Shown here piece by piece: positions 42,684 to 51,589 of a DNA stretch of 52,108 nucleotides. The notes beneath the pieces were generated by a model, which had not been told where the DNA came from, did no database searches, and worked only from the letters and a program-made list of their open reading frames with translations. The DNA comes from an uncultured Caryophanales bacterium (GTDB taxonomy: Bacteria > Bacillota_I > Bacilli_A > RF39 > UBA660). A program made the position numbers and the translations under genes. The stretch spans positions 1 through 52,108 of the forward strand of contig CAOJRT010000006.1 in assembly GCA_948442255.1 (NCBI GenBank), written 5' to 3'. Every line of letters starts with the position of its first letter. The first letter of the stretch is position 1.

Positions 42684-44310
42684 GTACAACAGCTATAATC
42701 ATTGGTTTACATTCTGTCTCATGATATAAATACTTACCAAGTTCTTCTCTTATTTCATTTTTTATCTTGTTGTACTCAACAAAGTTTTTGGTCATATTTC
42801 TTTCAATAATACTTAGAGCTAATTTTTTTATTTCTTCAATCATCTCGCTCGAATCTTTTACGTAAATGAATCCTCTTGTTGTTACTTCTGGACCTACTAA
42901 TATAACTTTATCTTTTTTGGAAATAGTAGCACTTATTAATACAATTCCATTTTCTGATAACATCTCACGGTCTTTAATAACCAATTCTCCTACATCTTCT
43001 GTACTTGTTCCATCTATTAGGATATCGTTTATCTTGATATGATCTAAATTTTCTTTATTATATTCCCCATTTTTAAACTCTATTACATCGCCATTTTGTT
43101 TTAATATAATATTATCTGGAGCCATATTTAGTTCTGTCGCTATATTAGCATTATTTACCATATAACGATATTCTCCTTTAACAGGAATGTAGTATTTTGG
43201 CTTTAATAAATCAATCATAATCATTAAATCTTCTGAGGATGCATGATGTAAAATAGTTTTATCTTTAGGTAAAGAAACGATATCACAACCCATAACCGCT
43301 AAATCATTTTGCACTTTTACAAGTGTTTTTTCACTACTATCGTATTTTGGTTCTGCAAAAACAACAGTGTCTGTTTTATGTAACTTAATGAATTTATCAT
43401 AGCCGTTCATAATCTTGCTTATAGAAGCATAGGGATTCTCTTTATTATCTTGAATTAAAAGAATTGAGTCTTTATCTTCTATATTAGAAAGGTCTCCTAA
43501 TAAGCTGTCAGAAAAACTAATATATCCTTCTTTTTTAGCAAAGCTAATTATATTTTGCAAGTTTTTTCCCATGATTACTACTTTACGATGCGTATTTTCC
43601 GCTGCTAAGAATATCTCTTGAATAGTGTAAATATGGGTAGGAAGAATTGTAAACAAGATACGCTTTTCATGGTGTTTAATTGTATCTTTAAAAAAATTTA
43701 CTAAACGATGAGAAGGCGAAGTATGACCTATGCGTTCAGAGAAAACAGATTCACAAAGAAGAGCTAATACCCCTTGTTTACCAATGTAGGCGATTCGTCC
43801 TAAATCCATTGCATATTTATCCATCATTTTTGGATCAATGATAAAATCCCCAGTATATACAATCGCACCATCTTTGGTATTGATAACGTACATAACAGAG
43901 TCTGGTGTCGAATGATTTACGTTAATGGGAAAGATAGATACAGATCCAAAATTAATTTTATGATGTGGTTGTATTTCTGTAATCTTTTTTCCGTCTAATC
44001 CATCATTCGTTAGAATAAACTTCGTGAATTTCGTAGCAAATATCTTTACTTTTGGAATACTTGACAACAAATCCTTAACAGCTCCCATATTTTCATAATG
44101 ACCATGTGTTAGGAAAACACCTTTGATACGTTTTTGATTTTTTTCTAAGTAATCAAAATCAGGAATGATGTAATCAATTCCATATAAATTCTCTGTTGCG
44201 TATTTAAGTCCGCAATCAAAAACAAAAATATCTTTATTTATTTCTACAACATAGCAGTTTTTGCCCATTTCATCTAGTCCACCAAGACTAAAAATTTTTA
44301 TATCACACAT
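42673..44310 (-). CDS. RNase J2-like protein with altered active site
   Basis: This 545-residue protein has the beta-lactamase/beta-CASP layout of RNase J, the 5'-3' exonuclease and endonuclease of Firmicutes mRNA decay. The zinc motif expected as HxHxDH reads HGHYEN at residues 69-74, so the Asp and the third His are replaced by Glu and Asn. His133 and Asp155 (YTGDF) are kept. RNase J2 proteins of Bacillus also have a changed motif and act mostly as partners of RNase J1. A catalytic J1 should be elsewhere. The promoter upstream has an extended -10. Confidence 0.85.
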   Translation of the reverse strand: MCDIKIFSLGGLDEMGKNCYVVEINKDIFVFDCGLKYATENLYGIDYIIPDFDYLEKNQKRIKGVFLTHGHYENMGAVKDLLSSIPKVKIFATKFTKFILTNDGLDGKKITEIQPHHKINFGSVSIFPINVNHSTPDSVMYVINTKDGAIVYTGDFIIDPKMMDKYAMDLGRIAYIGKQGVLALLCESVFSERIGHTSPSHRLVNFFKDTIKHHEKRILFTILPTHIYTIQEIFLAAENTHRKVVIMGKNLQNIISFAKKEGYISFSDSLLGDLSNIEDKDSILLIQDNKENPYASISKIMNGYDKFIKLHKTDTVVFAEPKYDSSEKTLVKVQNDLAVMGCDIVSLPKDKTILHHASSEDLMIMIDLLKPKYYIPVKGEYRYMVNNANIATELNMAPDNIILKQNGDVIEFKNGEYNKENLDHIKINDILIDGTSTEDVGELVIKDREMLSENGIVLISATISKKDKVILVGPEVTTRGFIYVKDSSEMIEEIKKLALSIIERNMTKNFVEYNKIKNEIREELGKYLYHETECKPMIIAVVQEV

Positions 44311-44366
44311 ATATAAAACATCTCTTTTCTATTTATTTCATTTTTGTAAAGGCTTGTCTTTGTAAC

Positions 44367-44395
44367 ATTATAGCAAATAAAACTTTTTTACGCAA
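44367..44395 (-). promoter_or_regulatory. Promoter of the RNase J2-like gene
   Basis: On the minus strand, TTGCGT (44390-44395) and TATAAT (44367-44372) are 17 nt apart, and the -10 is preceded by TGC. Confidence 0.75.
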
Positions 44396-44438
44396 TGACT
44401 TTTCTACTCCCTTTTTTGGGCATAAAAAAAGAAGCTTT

Positions 44439-45032
44439 TTATCTTAATGTTAATTTATAGGCTTCTTCAATTGTTTCTTTTGTTTCTTTTAAGAGGGTTG
44501 TTGCTTTATCTTTTTGAAAGCCATATCTAGAATCTACTATTACATTTGCTAAAAATGCGAAAATTTTTTTTCTTGCTGTTAAATCTAGACTAAGTAAGTT
44601 TGGCCAAGCGAGTGGGGATCCCAATATAGGAGGATGTACTGCTACTACTTTATGGATTCTATCTGATGGACTGGCATAGGCTCCAATTGTGCCTCCATAA
44701 CTTTCTGTCATTAGATTTACTTTCTTTATTCCTGCTTCTTTTAATATAGCTAGTAAACTACTACTAAAGTTTATGACATTAAATTTACTTTTTTCCTTTT
44801 CATTAATAGGGTATTCGGATGCAAAACACCCATCAAACATGGCATATCCTGCTTCTGGAACATGACCTATTCTTTGCTCTATGATATGACGACGATGTTC
44901 CATTTGCCCACCAATAAAGATTGTTGGAATATCACTACTCCATTTTTCAGCAATGTAAAGGCTTCCTAACCTATCAACCTTATATCTTTTTCTTCCTTCG
45001 CGAAAATCTACCCATTTTTTCAATATATTCAC
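44439..45032 (-). CDS. Alpha/beta hydrolase-like protein
   Basis: The 197-residue protein has a nucleophile-elbow-like segment, MTESYGGTIGAYAS, with a central Ser, after a strand IPTIFIGG and the cap-like helix region. The usual C-terminal Asp and His parts are absent or short, so it may be a reduced or inactive hydrolase. The start is GTG 45032 or TTG 45023; AGGTG fits the TTG better. Its substrate is unknown. Confidence 0.55.
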   Translation of the reverse strand: MNILKKWVDFREGRKRYKVDRLGSLYIAEKWSSDIPTIFIGGQMEHRRHIIEQRIGHVPEAGYAMFDGCFASEYPINEKEKSKFNVINFSSSLLAILKEAGIKKVNLMTESYGGTIGAYASPSDRIHKVVAVHPPILGSPLAWPNLLSLDLTARKKIFAFLANVIVDSRYGFQKDKATTLLKETKETIEEAYKLTLR

Positions 45033-45065
45033 CTATTGGAAGCTATTCTACATAACTTTATGCTT

Positions 45066-45848
45066 TTAGTCAAGTTTATTTGTTTCTTCTATTAAATTCG
45101 ATAAAGGAACAATTTTTAAGTTTTTATTTTCAATTTGCTTAATTAGCAATTCTAGTTCTGATAAAGTGACACTATCTTCAACTAATATAATCTCTCCTGC
45201 TTCTATTTTATTTATATTCTTACTTAAGTTAGAATGATTAAGTGTTAAAGAAGGTTTAAATAAATATTTCCCTTTACAATATTTTGGTGTACTATTTTTA
45301 ACATAACATAAGTCTTTATTTATTTTATTTTTTGTAAGATATTTATCAATATTATTATATATCTTTTCATTCGTTGCATCATTTATCATTTCATAATTAG
45401 TATCATAGGATTCCTTTGTAATTAAGATATTTACTGTATTCTTTTTTTCTAATAAAGAATTTGCCAAATAATTATTTGCTTCAAAGATAAGTGATACTGC
45501 ATTCTTATTACTATTTCCTCTTATAATGATTCTGTTTTTATTATCTTCTAGACTAATACTAGGAATAATTTGATTAAATATAATGGCTTCTTCATTAAAC
45601 ATTTCATATTCTTTCATATTGCTGAATGACTTATTTACATTCACTTCTTTGCCATTAAGGCCTGGTATGATATATAAATCATCTATTAAAACAGAATCAA
45701 TACTATTTACATAGAGTGTATCCTTTTTCTCTTTAATTTCTCGCATGAGAGGGTTTTTATTTTTAACATAAAGGGCTACTTGTTCTGTATAATAAAAGCT
45801 AAATAAACATATACCGAGTAAGCCTAAATATTTAAATATTTTTTTCAT
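45066..45848 (-). CDS. Membrane-anchored protein, possibly deacetylase-like
   Basis: The 260-residue protein has an uncleaved N-terminal signal helix (about 5-25) and an outer domain beginning IPGLNGKEVNVNKSFSNMK. The later part (RIIIRGNSNKNAVSLIFEAN, then ILITKESYD) looks like the entry strand of NodB-type polysaccharide deacetylases, but without the metal-binding Asp-His-His residues. It may bind cell-wall polymer without enzyme activity. This identification is tentative. Confidence 0.45.
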   Translation of the reverse strand: MKKIFKYLGLLGICLFSFYYTEQVALYVKNKNPLMREIKEKKDTLYVNSIDSVLIDDLYIIPGLNGKEVNVNKSFSNMKEYEMFNEEAIIFNQIIPSISLEDNKNRIIIRGNSNKNAVSLIFEANNYLANSLLEKKNTVNILITKESYDTNYEMINDATNEKIYNNIDKYLTKNKINKDLCYVKNSTPKYCKGKYLFKPSLTLNHSNLSKNINKIEAGEIILVEDSVTLSELELLIKQIENKNLKIVPLSNLIEETNKLD

Positions 45849-45895
45849 CCTATCACCTATTTAACTATATGAAACACTCTTGTTTTTCTTTCCAT

Positions 45896-45920
45896 ATAAA
45901 AAGAAGCTTTTGCTTCTTTT
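45896..45920 (-). terminator. Terminator of ssb
   Basis: AAAAGAAGC pairs with GCTTCTTTT around a TTTT loop (45899-45920), followed by T on the minus strand. Confidence 0.7.
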
Positions 45921-45939
45921 GAAGGGAGTTTGTTCTTTT

Positions 45940-46275
45940 CTATTTTTCTTCTTTTGGTTTGCTAGATAAGAAGGTAATCTTTTCAGCAACAACATCTGTT
46001 GCATATTTTTTATTACCATCTTTATCTTCATAACTACTTGTTTTTATAAGTCCTTTTACACCAACCAAGTCACCTTTATGACAATAAACACAAGTATTTT
46101 CTGCTACGACGTTCCATAATATACATCTTATAAAATCTGTTTCATAGATTCCATCCGTATTTTTATAAGTTCTTTGTACAGCTAATACTACAGATGATGT
46201 TTTTTTTCCATTTTCATGGCTCATTATTTCTGGGTCTTCGGTTAGTCTTCCTACTAAAACAACTTGATTTAACAT
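45940..46275 (-). CDS. ssb: Single-stranded DNA-binding protein, short form
   Basis: The 111-residue OB-fold protein has the SSB features LNQVVLVGRLTEDPE, VVLAVQRTY and GDLVGVKGLIKTSSYE. It ends KPKEEK and lacks the acidic C-terminal tip (DDxPF) that recruits partner enzymes. It might be a second, specialised SSB. A strong GGAGGT ribosome site precedes the ATG. It is not next to rpsF-rpsR, where the main ssb usually lies. Confidence 0.92.
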   Translation of the reverse strand: MLNQVVLVGRLTEDPEIMSHENGKKTSSVVLAVQRTYKNTDGIYETDFIRCILWNVVAENTCVYCHKGDLVGVKGLIKTSSYEDKDGNKKYATDVVAEKITFLSSKPKEEK

Positions 46276-46402
46276 CTATGACCTCCTTTCGAAAAGCTAT
46301 CCTACGTAATTTTCTTTTTTCTTGCAAATAAGGACTTTTTTCTTTTTCTTCCTTATTTTATCTGAATCTTTTCTTTTTCTTAGAAAATCTGTTCTTTTTT
46401 CA

Positions 46403-46431
46403 TGTAAAAACACCTCTTAAAAAGGTGTTTT
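46403..46431 (-). terminator. Terminator of sufB
   Basis: AAAACACCT pairs with AGGTGTTTT (46407-46415 with 46423-46431), followed by T5 on the minus strand. Confidence 0.8.
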
Positions 46432-46460
46432 ATAGACTTTTTAATTATTTTACCCTATTT

Positions 46461-47753
46461 TTATTCTTTTAACAGACGATTTAGTTCTACGGCATATTCC
46501 ATTGGTAGTTCTTTTTTAAAATCACTAATAAATCCCATGATAAGTAATTCTTTTGCTCTTTCTTCACTAAGTCCTTTGCTCATTAGATAAAAAAGTTTTT
46601 CTTCACTTACTTTAGAAACAGTCGCTTCATGTTCTAAAGTACTTGTTTTATTTCCCAAAATATTTTTTGGAAATGTATCACTTTTGGATAAATCGTCTAA
46701 TAGTATAGTATCACATTTTATTGTAGCTTTTGCATGATGAGCGTTTTTTGTTATCTTAGTTGTTCCTCTATAATTACTTAGACCACCTTTTTCAGCAATG
46801 GATTTGCTTACAATATTACTTTTTGTATAAGGGGCTAAATGGATCATTTTAGCTCCAGCATCAAGCGATTGTCCTTCTCTTGCATATGCAATACTAATAG
46901 AATTTCCTGTTGCTCCAGTGCCTGCTAATATACAAGAGGGATACTTCATTGTTACTTTACTTCCAATATTGCCATCTACCCATTCCATAACGCCGTTTTG
47001 TTCTACAATGGCTCTTTTTGTTACTAAGTTATAAATATCTTTTGACCAATTTTGAATAGTAGAATAGCGACAATGCGCATTCTTTTTGATGAATATTTCT
47101 ACTACTCCCGCATGTAGAGATGTTACACTATAATTTTTAGCAGTACAACCTTCAATGTAACTAAGATCGGCTCCTTCGTCCACTATAATTATGGTTCTTT
47201 CAAATTGCCCTAAGCTTTCTGTTTCAATACGAAAATAACTTTGTAAAGGACGATTTACTTTTACTCCTTTAGGAATATAAATAAAAGATCCCCCACTCCA
47301 AAGAGCTCCATTTAATGCTGTATATTTATTTTCCCTATAATCTACTAAATGATTAAAATATTCTTTAAAAAGGTCAGGATATTTTTGTAAAGCGTCATCT
47401 GTAGAAGTAAAAATAATCCCTTCCTCAATCTTTTGGTTATGATAAACCACTTCGCTTTCAAATTGGTTTGTTACTCCACCTAGATATTTTTTTTCAGCTT
47501 CAATAACTCCTAATTCATCAAAACTATTTCGAATACTGCAATTTACTTTTTTCCAATCATTCGTTATTTTTTCTTCAGTTCCTTTATAATAAGTTAATTT
47601 TTCAAAATCAATTTCTATTTTAGGTCCAAAATCAGGGTTGTCTAAGCTTTTAAATTTTTCATAAGACTTTAGACGAAAAGCTAACATCCAAGCTGGCTCT
47701 TTTTTCTTTTTTGATAACTCGATAATAAATTGTTCATTCAGTTCTTTTTTCAT
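46461..47753 (-). CDS. sufB: SufB, Fe-S scaffold core subunit
   Basis: The 430-residue protein is SufB of the SufBCD scaffold. Key features are SGGSFIYIPKGVKVNRPLQ, FERTIIIVDEGADLSYIEGCTA, a long beta-helix core and the C-terminal SRGLSEERAKELLI-like tail (MSKGLSEERAKELLIMGF). I chose ATG 47753; a longer frame to 47942 runs through a promoter and the divergent gene. The -10 TATAAT ends 15 nt before the ATG, so the leader is very short. The rest of the suf genes lie near 0.3-3.4 kb. Confidence 0.95.
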   Translation of the reverse strand: MKKELNEQFIIELSKKKKEPAWMLAFRLKSYEKFKSLDNPDFGPKIEIDFEKLTYYKGTEEKITNDWKKVNCSIRNSFDELGVIEAEKKYLGGVTNQFESEVVYHNQKIEEGIIFTSTDDALQKYPDLFKEYFNHLVDYRENKYTALNGALWSGGSFIYIPKGVKVNRPLQSYFRIETESLGQFERTIIIVDEGADLSYIEGCTAKNYSVTSLHAGVVEIFIKKNAHCRYSTIQNWSKDIYNLVTKRAIVEQNGVMEWVDGNIGSKVTMKYPSCILAGTGATGNSISIAYAREGQSLDAGAKMIHLAPYTKSNIVSKSIAEKGGLSNYRGTTKITKNAHHAKATIKCDTILLDDLSKSDTFPKNILGNKTSTLEHEATVSKVSEEKLFYLMSKGLSEERAKELLIMGFISDFKKELPMEYAVELNRLLKE

Positions 47754-47768
47754 AATAATCACATTCTT

Positions 47769-47774
47769 ATTATA
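47769..47774 (-). promoter_or_regulatory. Candidate sufB -10 element
   Basis: TATAAT on the minus strand lies 15 nt before the sufB ATG, giving a leader of about 9 nt. The -35 is weak (TTCTTA at 16 nt). Confidence 0.5.
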
Positions 47775-47783
47775 CAATATTAT

Positions 47784-47812
47784 TTGAAAATAAGAAGTTT
47801 TTTTGATACTAT
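47784..47812 (+). promoter_or_regulatory. Promoter of the divergent gene at 47833
   Basis: TTGAAA (47784-47789) and TACTAT (47807-47812) are 17 nt apart, with an extended TGA before the -10. It lies back to back with the sufB promoter. Confidence 0.7.
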
Positions 47813-47832
47813 TTATATAGTAGGTGACGATT

Positions 47833-48660
47833 ATGGCAGAACTTATTTCTTTACAAGTCCAAAAAAATAAATTGCTTTTAAATAGAATTGCTCCAGAACT
47901 TATCACAGATGGAAATACTTTACAATATGATAACCAAATCATTTCGATAGCTAATTTAGATCTATTTTTTTTATTACAAAGTAATCCTTTATTTTATCAA
48001 TGTGTTAATATGCAAGAATTACAAATTAAGGATATCTTCTCTATTATAAAGATACATGCTTTAAGAAATGGGATACAAATGGAACAGAGCCTTACTTTAG
48101 AGGATGAAAATAATAATAAACAACAGGAATTGATTCAACAAAAAAATCCACATACGGAAAACGATTCTATATTTTATAGTCAAAATGGAACATTAAAAGA
48201 AGAAGATTCTTTAATCGAGCTAATTCCTTATACAGATTTTAAAAAATTAGTTAGAAAAAAAACTGAATATACAGAAAAAGAAAATAATGCTGTTCAACTT
48301 TATTTTTGTTTTATTGACGATTTAATTTATTATGAAGATTATTTGATACCTGATTTAGTTCTTTTCCTTAATGATTATCGACAATTTTGTGAAACGTTAG
48401 CTTTATCTCAAAATGAGAAAATCGAAAGGAATCCACATGAAAAAGAAGCTTGCAGTCGGCTTTTACAGGCTATAGAAAACAAAGCTATTCATCGCAACAC
48501 AAGTAAGGAAGAAACAAAAGACAATGTAAAAAAATTAATACAACGTTTACCAGAAGATTATTTAGGGAATACAGGGTCTAGTGGAACTTTATTTGTTGTC
48601 TTACTTGTCATTCTCATTGTTGTTATTCTTGCTAGTATTACCCTTGCTTTTATAGCATAA
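47833..48660 (+). CDS. Tail-anchored protein of unknown function
   Basis: The 275-residue protein has no N-terminal signal but ends in a hydrophobic helix (LFVVLLVILIVVILASITL), so it is probably inserted by its C-terminus with the bulk in the cytoplasm. The soluble part has an acidic and Gln/Asn-rich middle (residues about 90-120) and two helical parts. I chose ATG 47833 with AGGTGA 5 nt upstream. It is divergent from sufB. I do not recognise the family. Confidence 0.6.
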   Translation: MAELISLQVQKNKLLLNRIAPELITDGNTLQYDNQIISIANLDLFFLLQSNPLFYQCVNMQELQIKDIFSIIKIHALRNGIQMEQSLTLEDENNNKQQELIQQKNPHTENDSIFYSQNGTLKEEDSLIELIPYTDFKKLVRKKTEYTEKENNAVQLYFCFIDDLIYYEDYLIPDLVLFLNDYRQFCETLALSQNEKIERNPHEKEACSRLLQAIENKAIHRNTSKEETKDNVKKLIQRLPEDYLGNTGSSGTLFVVLLVILIVVILASITLAFIA

Positions 48661-48690
48661 AAAAACTTCGTTTTTGAAGTTTTTTCTTTT
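48661..48690 (+). terminator. Bidirectional terminator
   Basis: AAAAACTTC pairs with GAAGTTTTT around a 6-nt loop, with T on one side and A on the other. It lies between convergent genes. Confidence 0.8.
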
Positions 48691-48691
48691 T

Positions 48692-50788
48692 TTAAGATAT
48701 TAAATTTCCTTTTTCTGTATTATGAAAAAGAGAACCACCTATTAAGGTATCTATCATTCCTTCATTTGCTGAAATATAATTTACAATTATAGGGTTATTT
48801 CTTACAAAATCAGGCTCGTCTGATCTAGGAAGTATTGTAAACATATTGGAAAAATTTCTTATTTTTGTTCCATTAAAATTAAGCGTTCCACTTATGTTAG
48901 GTGAATCAGAAAACATACGCTCTGTTATAGTTGCACTTGTAAAATCTATATTAGAAATATCAAAATCAGTTATATTTTCTAAGCCTTGGAAAGTTTGTTG
49001 GAAATTAGTTACTTTAGAAGTATCCCAATTTGTCGTTTTTAAGGATTCTATCTTTTTACATTCTATAAACATTCCTTTCATCATAGTGAGATTTGCTAAA
49101 CTCCAATTAGATGTATCTCCTAGAGTTGTTATATTTTCATCTCCGCCAAATGCATAAGTAACGTCAGTTACTGTTCCTAACCCCCAATTAGATGTATCTA
49201 GACCTATCAAAGCATAGCAGTGATTGAATGAATGGCTTAGATTTTTTACTTTGTTTAAATTCCACCCCTTTGTATTCCCAAGTGTTTTTAAAGCTCTATT
49301 TTCAGCAAATATAGCTCCCATGTCTTCCACATTTTCTAATCCCCAATTGGAGGCATCCAAGCTTTCTAATACATAACAATGAAAGAAAGAAGAATTCATA
49401 TTTGTAACTTGATTTAGGTGCCAACCACTTGTATCTCCAAGTGTAGTCAGAGCATTATTTTCATAAAAAGCCATATACATATTTTGCACTTTGTTTAAAT
49501 TCCAATTGGATGCATCTAGTCTTTCTAATTTTTCACAAAATTCAAAAGCACTCACCATATTTTCTACATTTGACAAATTCCAGTTTAGATTTTCACCTAA
49601 AGAAATGAGTGAGGAGGCACCTTGAAACGTATAACTTAAATTGATTAGATTTTCTAATCCCCAATTATATGCTTCTAGATATTCTATCCCACTATTTTGA
49701 AAAGCATAACTCATACTGGTTACATTTGATAGGTTCCAGTTCCCAGAACCACCTATTAATTTCAAAGAAGTGGTACTTTGAAAAGTAGAACTCATATTGG
49801 TTACATTGGACAAATCCCAATTAGAGGTATCGTCAATCGAAACTAATTTTGTACAAGATATAAACATGCTTGACATATTCGTAATTAAAGAAGTGTTTAA
49901 TTTATTCGCCCCTATAATTTCTTCTACATTACTATAAGGTGCAAAAGCATTCGAAGAATTAGGATTCGCATACAAAGAGCCATCTCCTTCTATATGTAAA
50001 TCATATTTTGTATTATCCTCTGCATTCAGCACTGTATAGGCTATAATCCTTCCATCTTTTGCTTCTGAAAAATCGGCCGTTGCTATTGCATCTTCTGGGG
50101 TATTTATTTTGTCACTAAAAATAATTCTTTTTACTCCACTGGTTACAGAAAAATTAGATAAATCACCTGCAGCTAAAAAACTGGCTTTTAAAATAGCAGG
50201 TTCTTTTTTTACTTCTTCTCTTTCATGAGCGTTTTCATCACTTTGGGTATACTCGATTTGTAATTCTAAATCTAAGTCTAAGTCGGATGAAGGAAGATCT
50301 AAAGCACTATCAACTTCTTTAAATTCCACTCTTACTTTGATTCTTTCACTTGTTTTTTGTGCTAGTAAGTCATATTGCTTTATTGGGGCTCCATCGCTAT
50401 AGGTGGTTTCAAAGGAAATGTACTTGGCATTTTCTTCACTTATTCCTACCTTGGTCACTCTATTTACCATGGCGTCCATTGCTCCATCATTTACTGTATC
50501 TACTTCAAATTCATAAAACTCGCCTGGTTTTGTAAATGTGATACCGAATGTTATTAAAGTTTTACTTGTATCAATCGTTAAGGTTTCTCTTGCCGCAACA
50601 CTTCCTTCTTGTTCTGCCTCATTAGCAAAATGGATATCCCAAGAACTTTTGGCTATATTTGTTGTTCCATTAATTTGTAACATCTGGGTTAGATAAGCAG
50701 AACCTAGAGTTACACAAAGTAATAATAACAATAATATTCCTATAATGATGATATTTCTTTTTTTATTATTCGTTTCTTTATTTGTCAC
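48692..50788 (-). CDS. TasA-like N-terminus with PARCEL/BspA-like repeats (paralogue B)
   Basis: The protein of about 698 residues is a longer sister of the gene at 40873. Its first 200 residues, from the anchor helix to the TasA-like domain, are nearly identical; the repeat region has diverged and is longer (DTSNWDLSNVTNMSSTFQ-type units, then LDASNWGLENV). The start is GTG 50788 where the sister has ATG; GGAG lies 8 nt upstream. It is probably surface-exposed and may take part in sequence exchange with the sister. Confidence 0.85.
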   Translation of the reverse strand: MTNKETNNKKRNIIIIGILLLLLLCVTLGSAYLTQMLQINGTTNIAKSSWDIHFANEAEQEGSVAARETLTIDTSKTLITFGITFTKPGEFYEFEVDTVNDGAMDAMVNRVTKVGISEENAKYISFETTYSDGAPIKQYDLLAQKTSERIKVRVEFKEVDSALDLPSSDLDLDLELQIEYTQSDENAHEREEVKKEPAILKASFLAAGDLSNFSVTSGVKRIIFSDKINTPEDAIATADFSEAKDGRIIAYTVLNAEDNTKYDLHIEGDGSLYANPNSSNAFAPYSNVEEIIGANKLNTSLITNMSSMFISCTKLVSIDDTSNWDLSNVTNMSSTFQSTTSLKLIGGSGNWNLSNVTSMSYAFQNSGIEYLEAYNWGLENLINLSYTFQGASSLISLGENLNWNLSNVENMVSAFEFCEKLERLDASNWNLNKVQNMYMAFYENNALTTLGDTSGWHLNQVTNMNSSFFHCYVLESLDASNWGLENVEDMGAIFAENRALKTLGNTKGWNLNKVKNLSHSFNHCYALIGLDTSNWGLGTVTDVTYAFGGDENITTLGDTSNWSLANLTMMKGMFIECKKIESLKTTNWDTSKVTNFQQTFQGLENITDFDISNIDFTSATITERMFSDSPNISGTLNFNGTKIRNFSNMFTILPRSDEPDFVRNNPIIVNYISANEGMIDTLIGGSLFHNTEKGNLIS

Positions 50789-50823
50789 ATACTTCACTCC
50801 ACTATATTCTTATTCTTATAAGC

Positions 50824-50852
50824 ATTATACTCTTTTAGAAGAGTAAAGTCAA
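50824..50852 (-). promoter_or_regulatory. Promoter of paralogue B
   Basis: On the minus strand, TTGACT (50847-50852) and TATAAT (50824-50829) are 17 nt apart, next to a GTCAATTGAC palindrome. Confidence 0.75.
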
Positions 50853-50952
50853 TTGACAATATAAAGTTTGAAGTTTTGCATTTCTTTTACAAATTGTAGT
50901 GATAACATTGAATCAATGCACGATGACTTTTTTTAATATGTACTATTTAACA

Positions 50953-50974
50953 AAAAAAGAGAATTTAATCTCTA
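50953..50974 (-). terminator. Terminator of the 50972 gene
   Basis: AGAGA pairs with TCTCT around a 6-nt loop, followed by T7 on the minus strand. The stem is short. Confidence 0.5.
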
Positions 50975-51589
50975 ATGTTCAATTTGATAAGGTTGTTCTT
51001 TAGAACCATTTCCATTTACATATAAAATATTATGTTGAAGGGCTATCACAGGACGTGTACCAGCAAGATACGTGCTTTCTGAGTCACCTACTCTACCACC
51101 ATTATCCACGAAAATTACAAGTGCTTTAGAATTACTGAAAAAGCCACCAGGCGAAAGTGTCCAATGCCATGATCCTGTATAAAGATAATAAGTTTCGTTT
51201 GTTCCTAGATTACTACTACTTATATACCCTCTTCCTCCTGCCATAACCACTTCATCTGACGTAATAAGTCCTACTGGATAGGTTAATGCTCCATTTCCTA
51301 TCTCACTGCTTACTGAAAAGATGTCTTCCTTGTTGGTTGCTCCTAGTTTAATTGTAGTTTTAGGTACAGCTTCTTGGTTATTATCGGTTCTAGTTCCCCA
51401 TATACGCTGTCTTGGGGCAAACGCCATAGGATAGTTTACTCCTTCCACATAATCTCGCTCATTATAGAATGGCGTGTCTTCTTTTGGATCATTATGTTCT
51501 GTATTAAAAGCACTTTTGCCTATCTCTGTTGTATCTCCTGTATTGTTACATACTCCATTACTTGGAGTTCCATTATAGATGAGTTTCAC
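50972..51589 (-). CDS. DUF6273-like (lectin-fold) surface domain, 5' part missing
   Basis: The 205-residue product has the pattern of DUF6273/C-type-lectin-like surface proteins: KLIYNGTPSNGVCNNTGDT, AGGRGYISSSNLGTN, YLYTGSWHWTLSPGG and GTRPVIAL. Such proteins normally have a longer N-terminus before KLIYNG. Here the only start is a GTG overlapping the upstream stop, with the ribosome site touching it. The gene is thus probably the second half of a gene joined by a frameshift or deletion to the TasA-like part upstream. The SPGG to RPVIAL segment resembles the DGR variable domain. Confidence 0.65.
   Translation of the reverse strand: MKLIYNGTPSNGVCNNTGDTTEIGKSAFNTEHNDPKEDTPFYNERDYVEGVNYPMAFAPRQRIWGTRTDNNQEAVPKTTIKLGATNKEDIFSVSSEIGNGALTYPVGLITSDEVVMAGGRGYISSSNLGTNETYYLYTGSWHWTLSPGGFFSNSKALVIFVDNGGRVGDSESTYLAGTRPVIALQHNILYVNGNGSKEQPYQIEH

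Noticed and set aside
41000-50000. CRISPR-like array
   Set aside because: The regularly spaced similar units are protein-coding PARCEL/BspA-type repeats in open frames, with imperfect DNA identity and no spacers.
50972-51589. A second variable repeat of the DGR
   Set aside because: The protein pattern is similar, but the DNA shows no alignable match to the template repeat, including the GGTGGGGCTCG and GCGCGCG edges.
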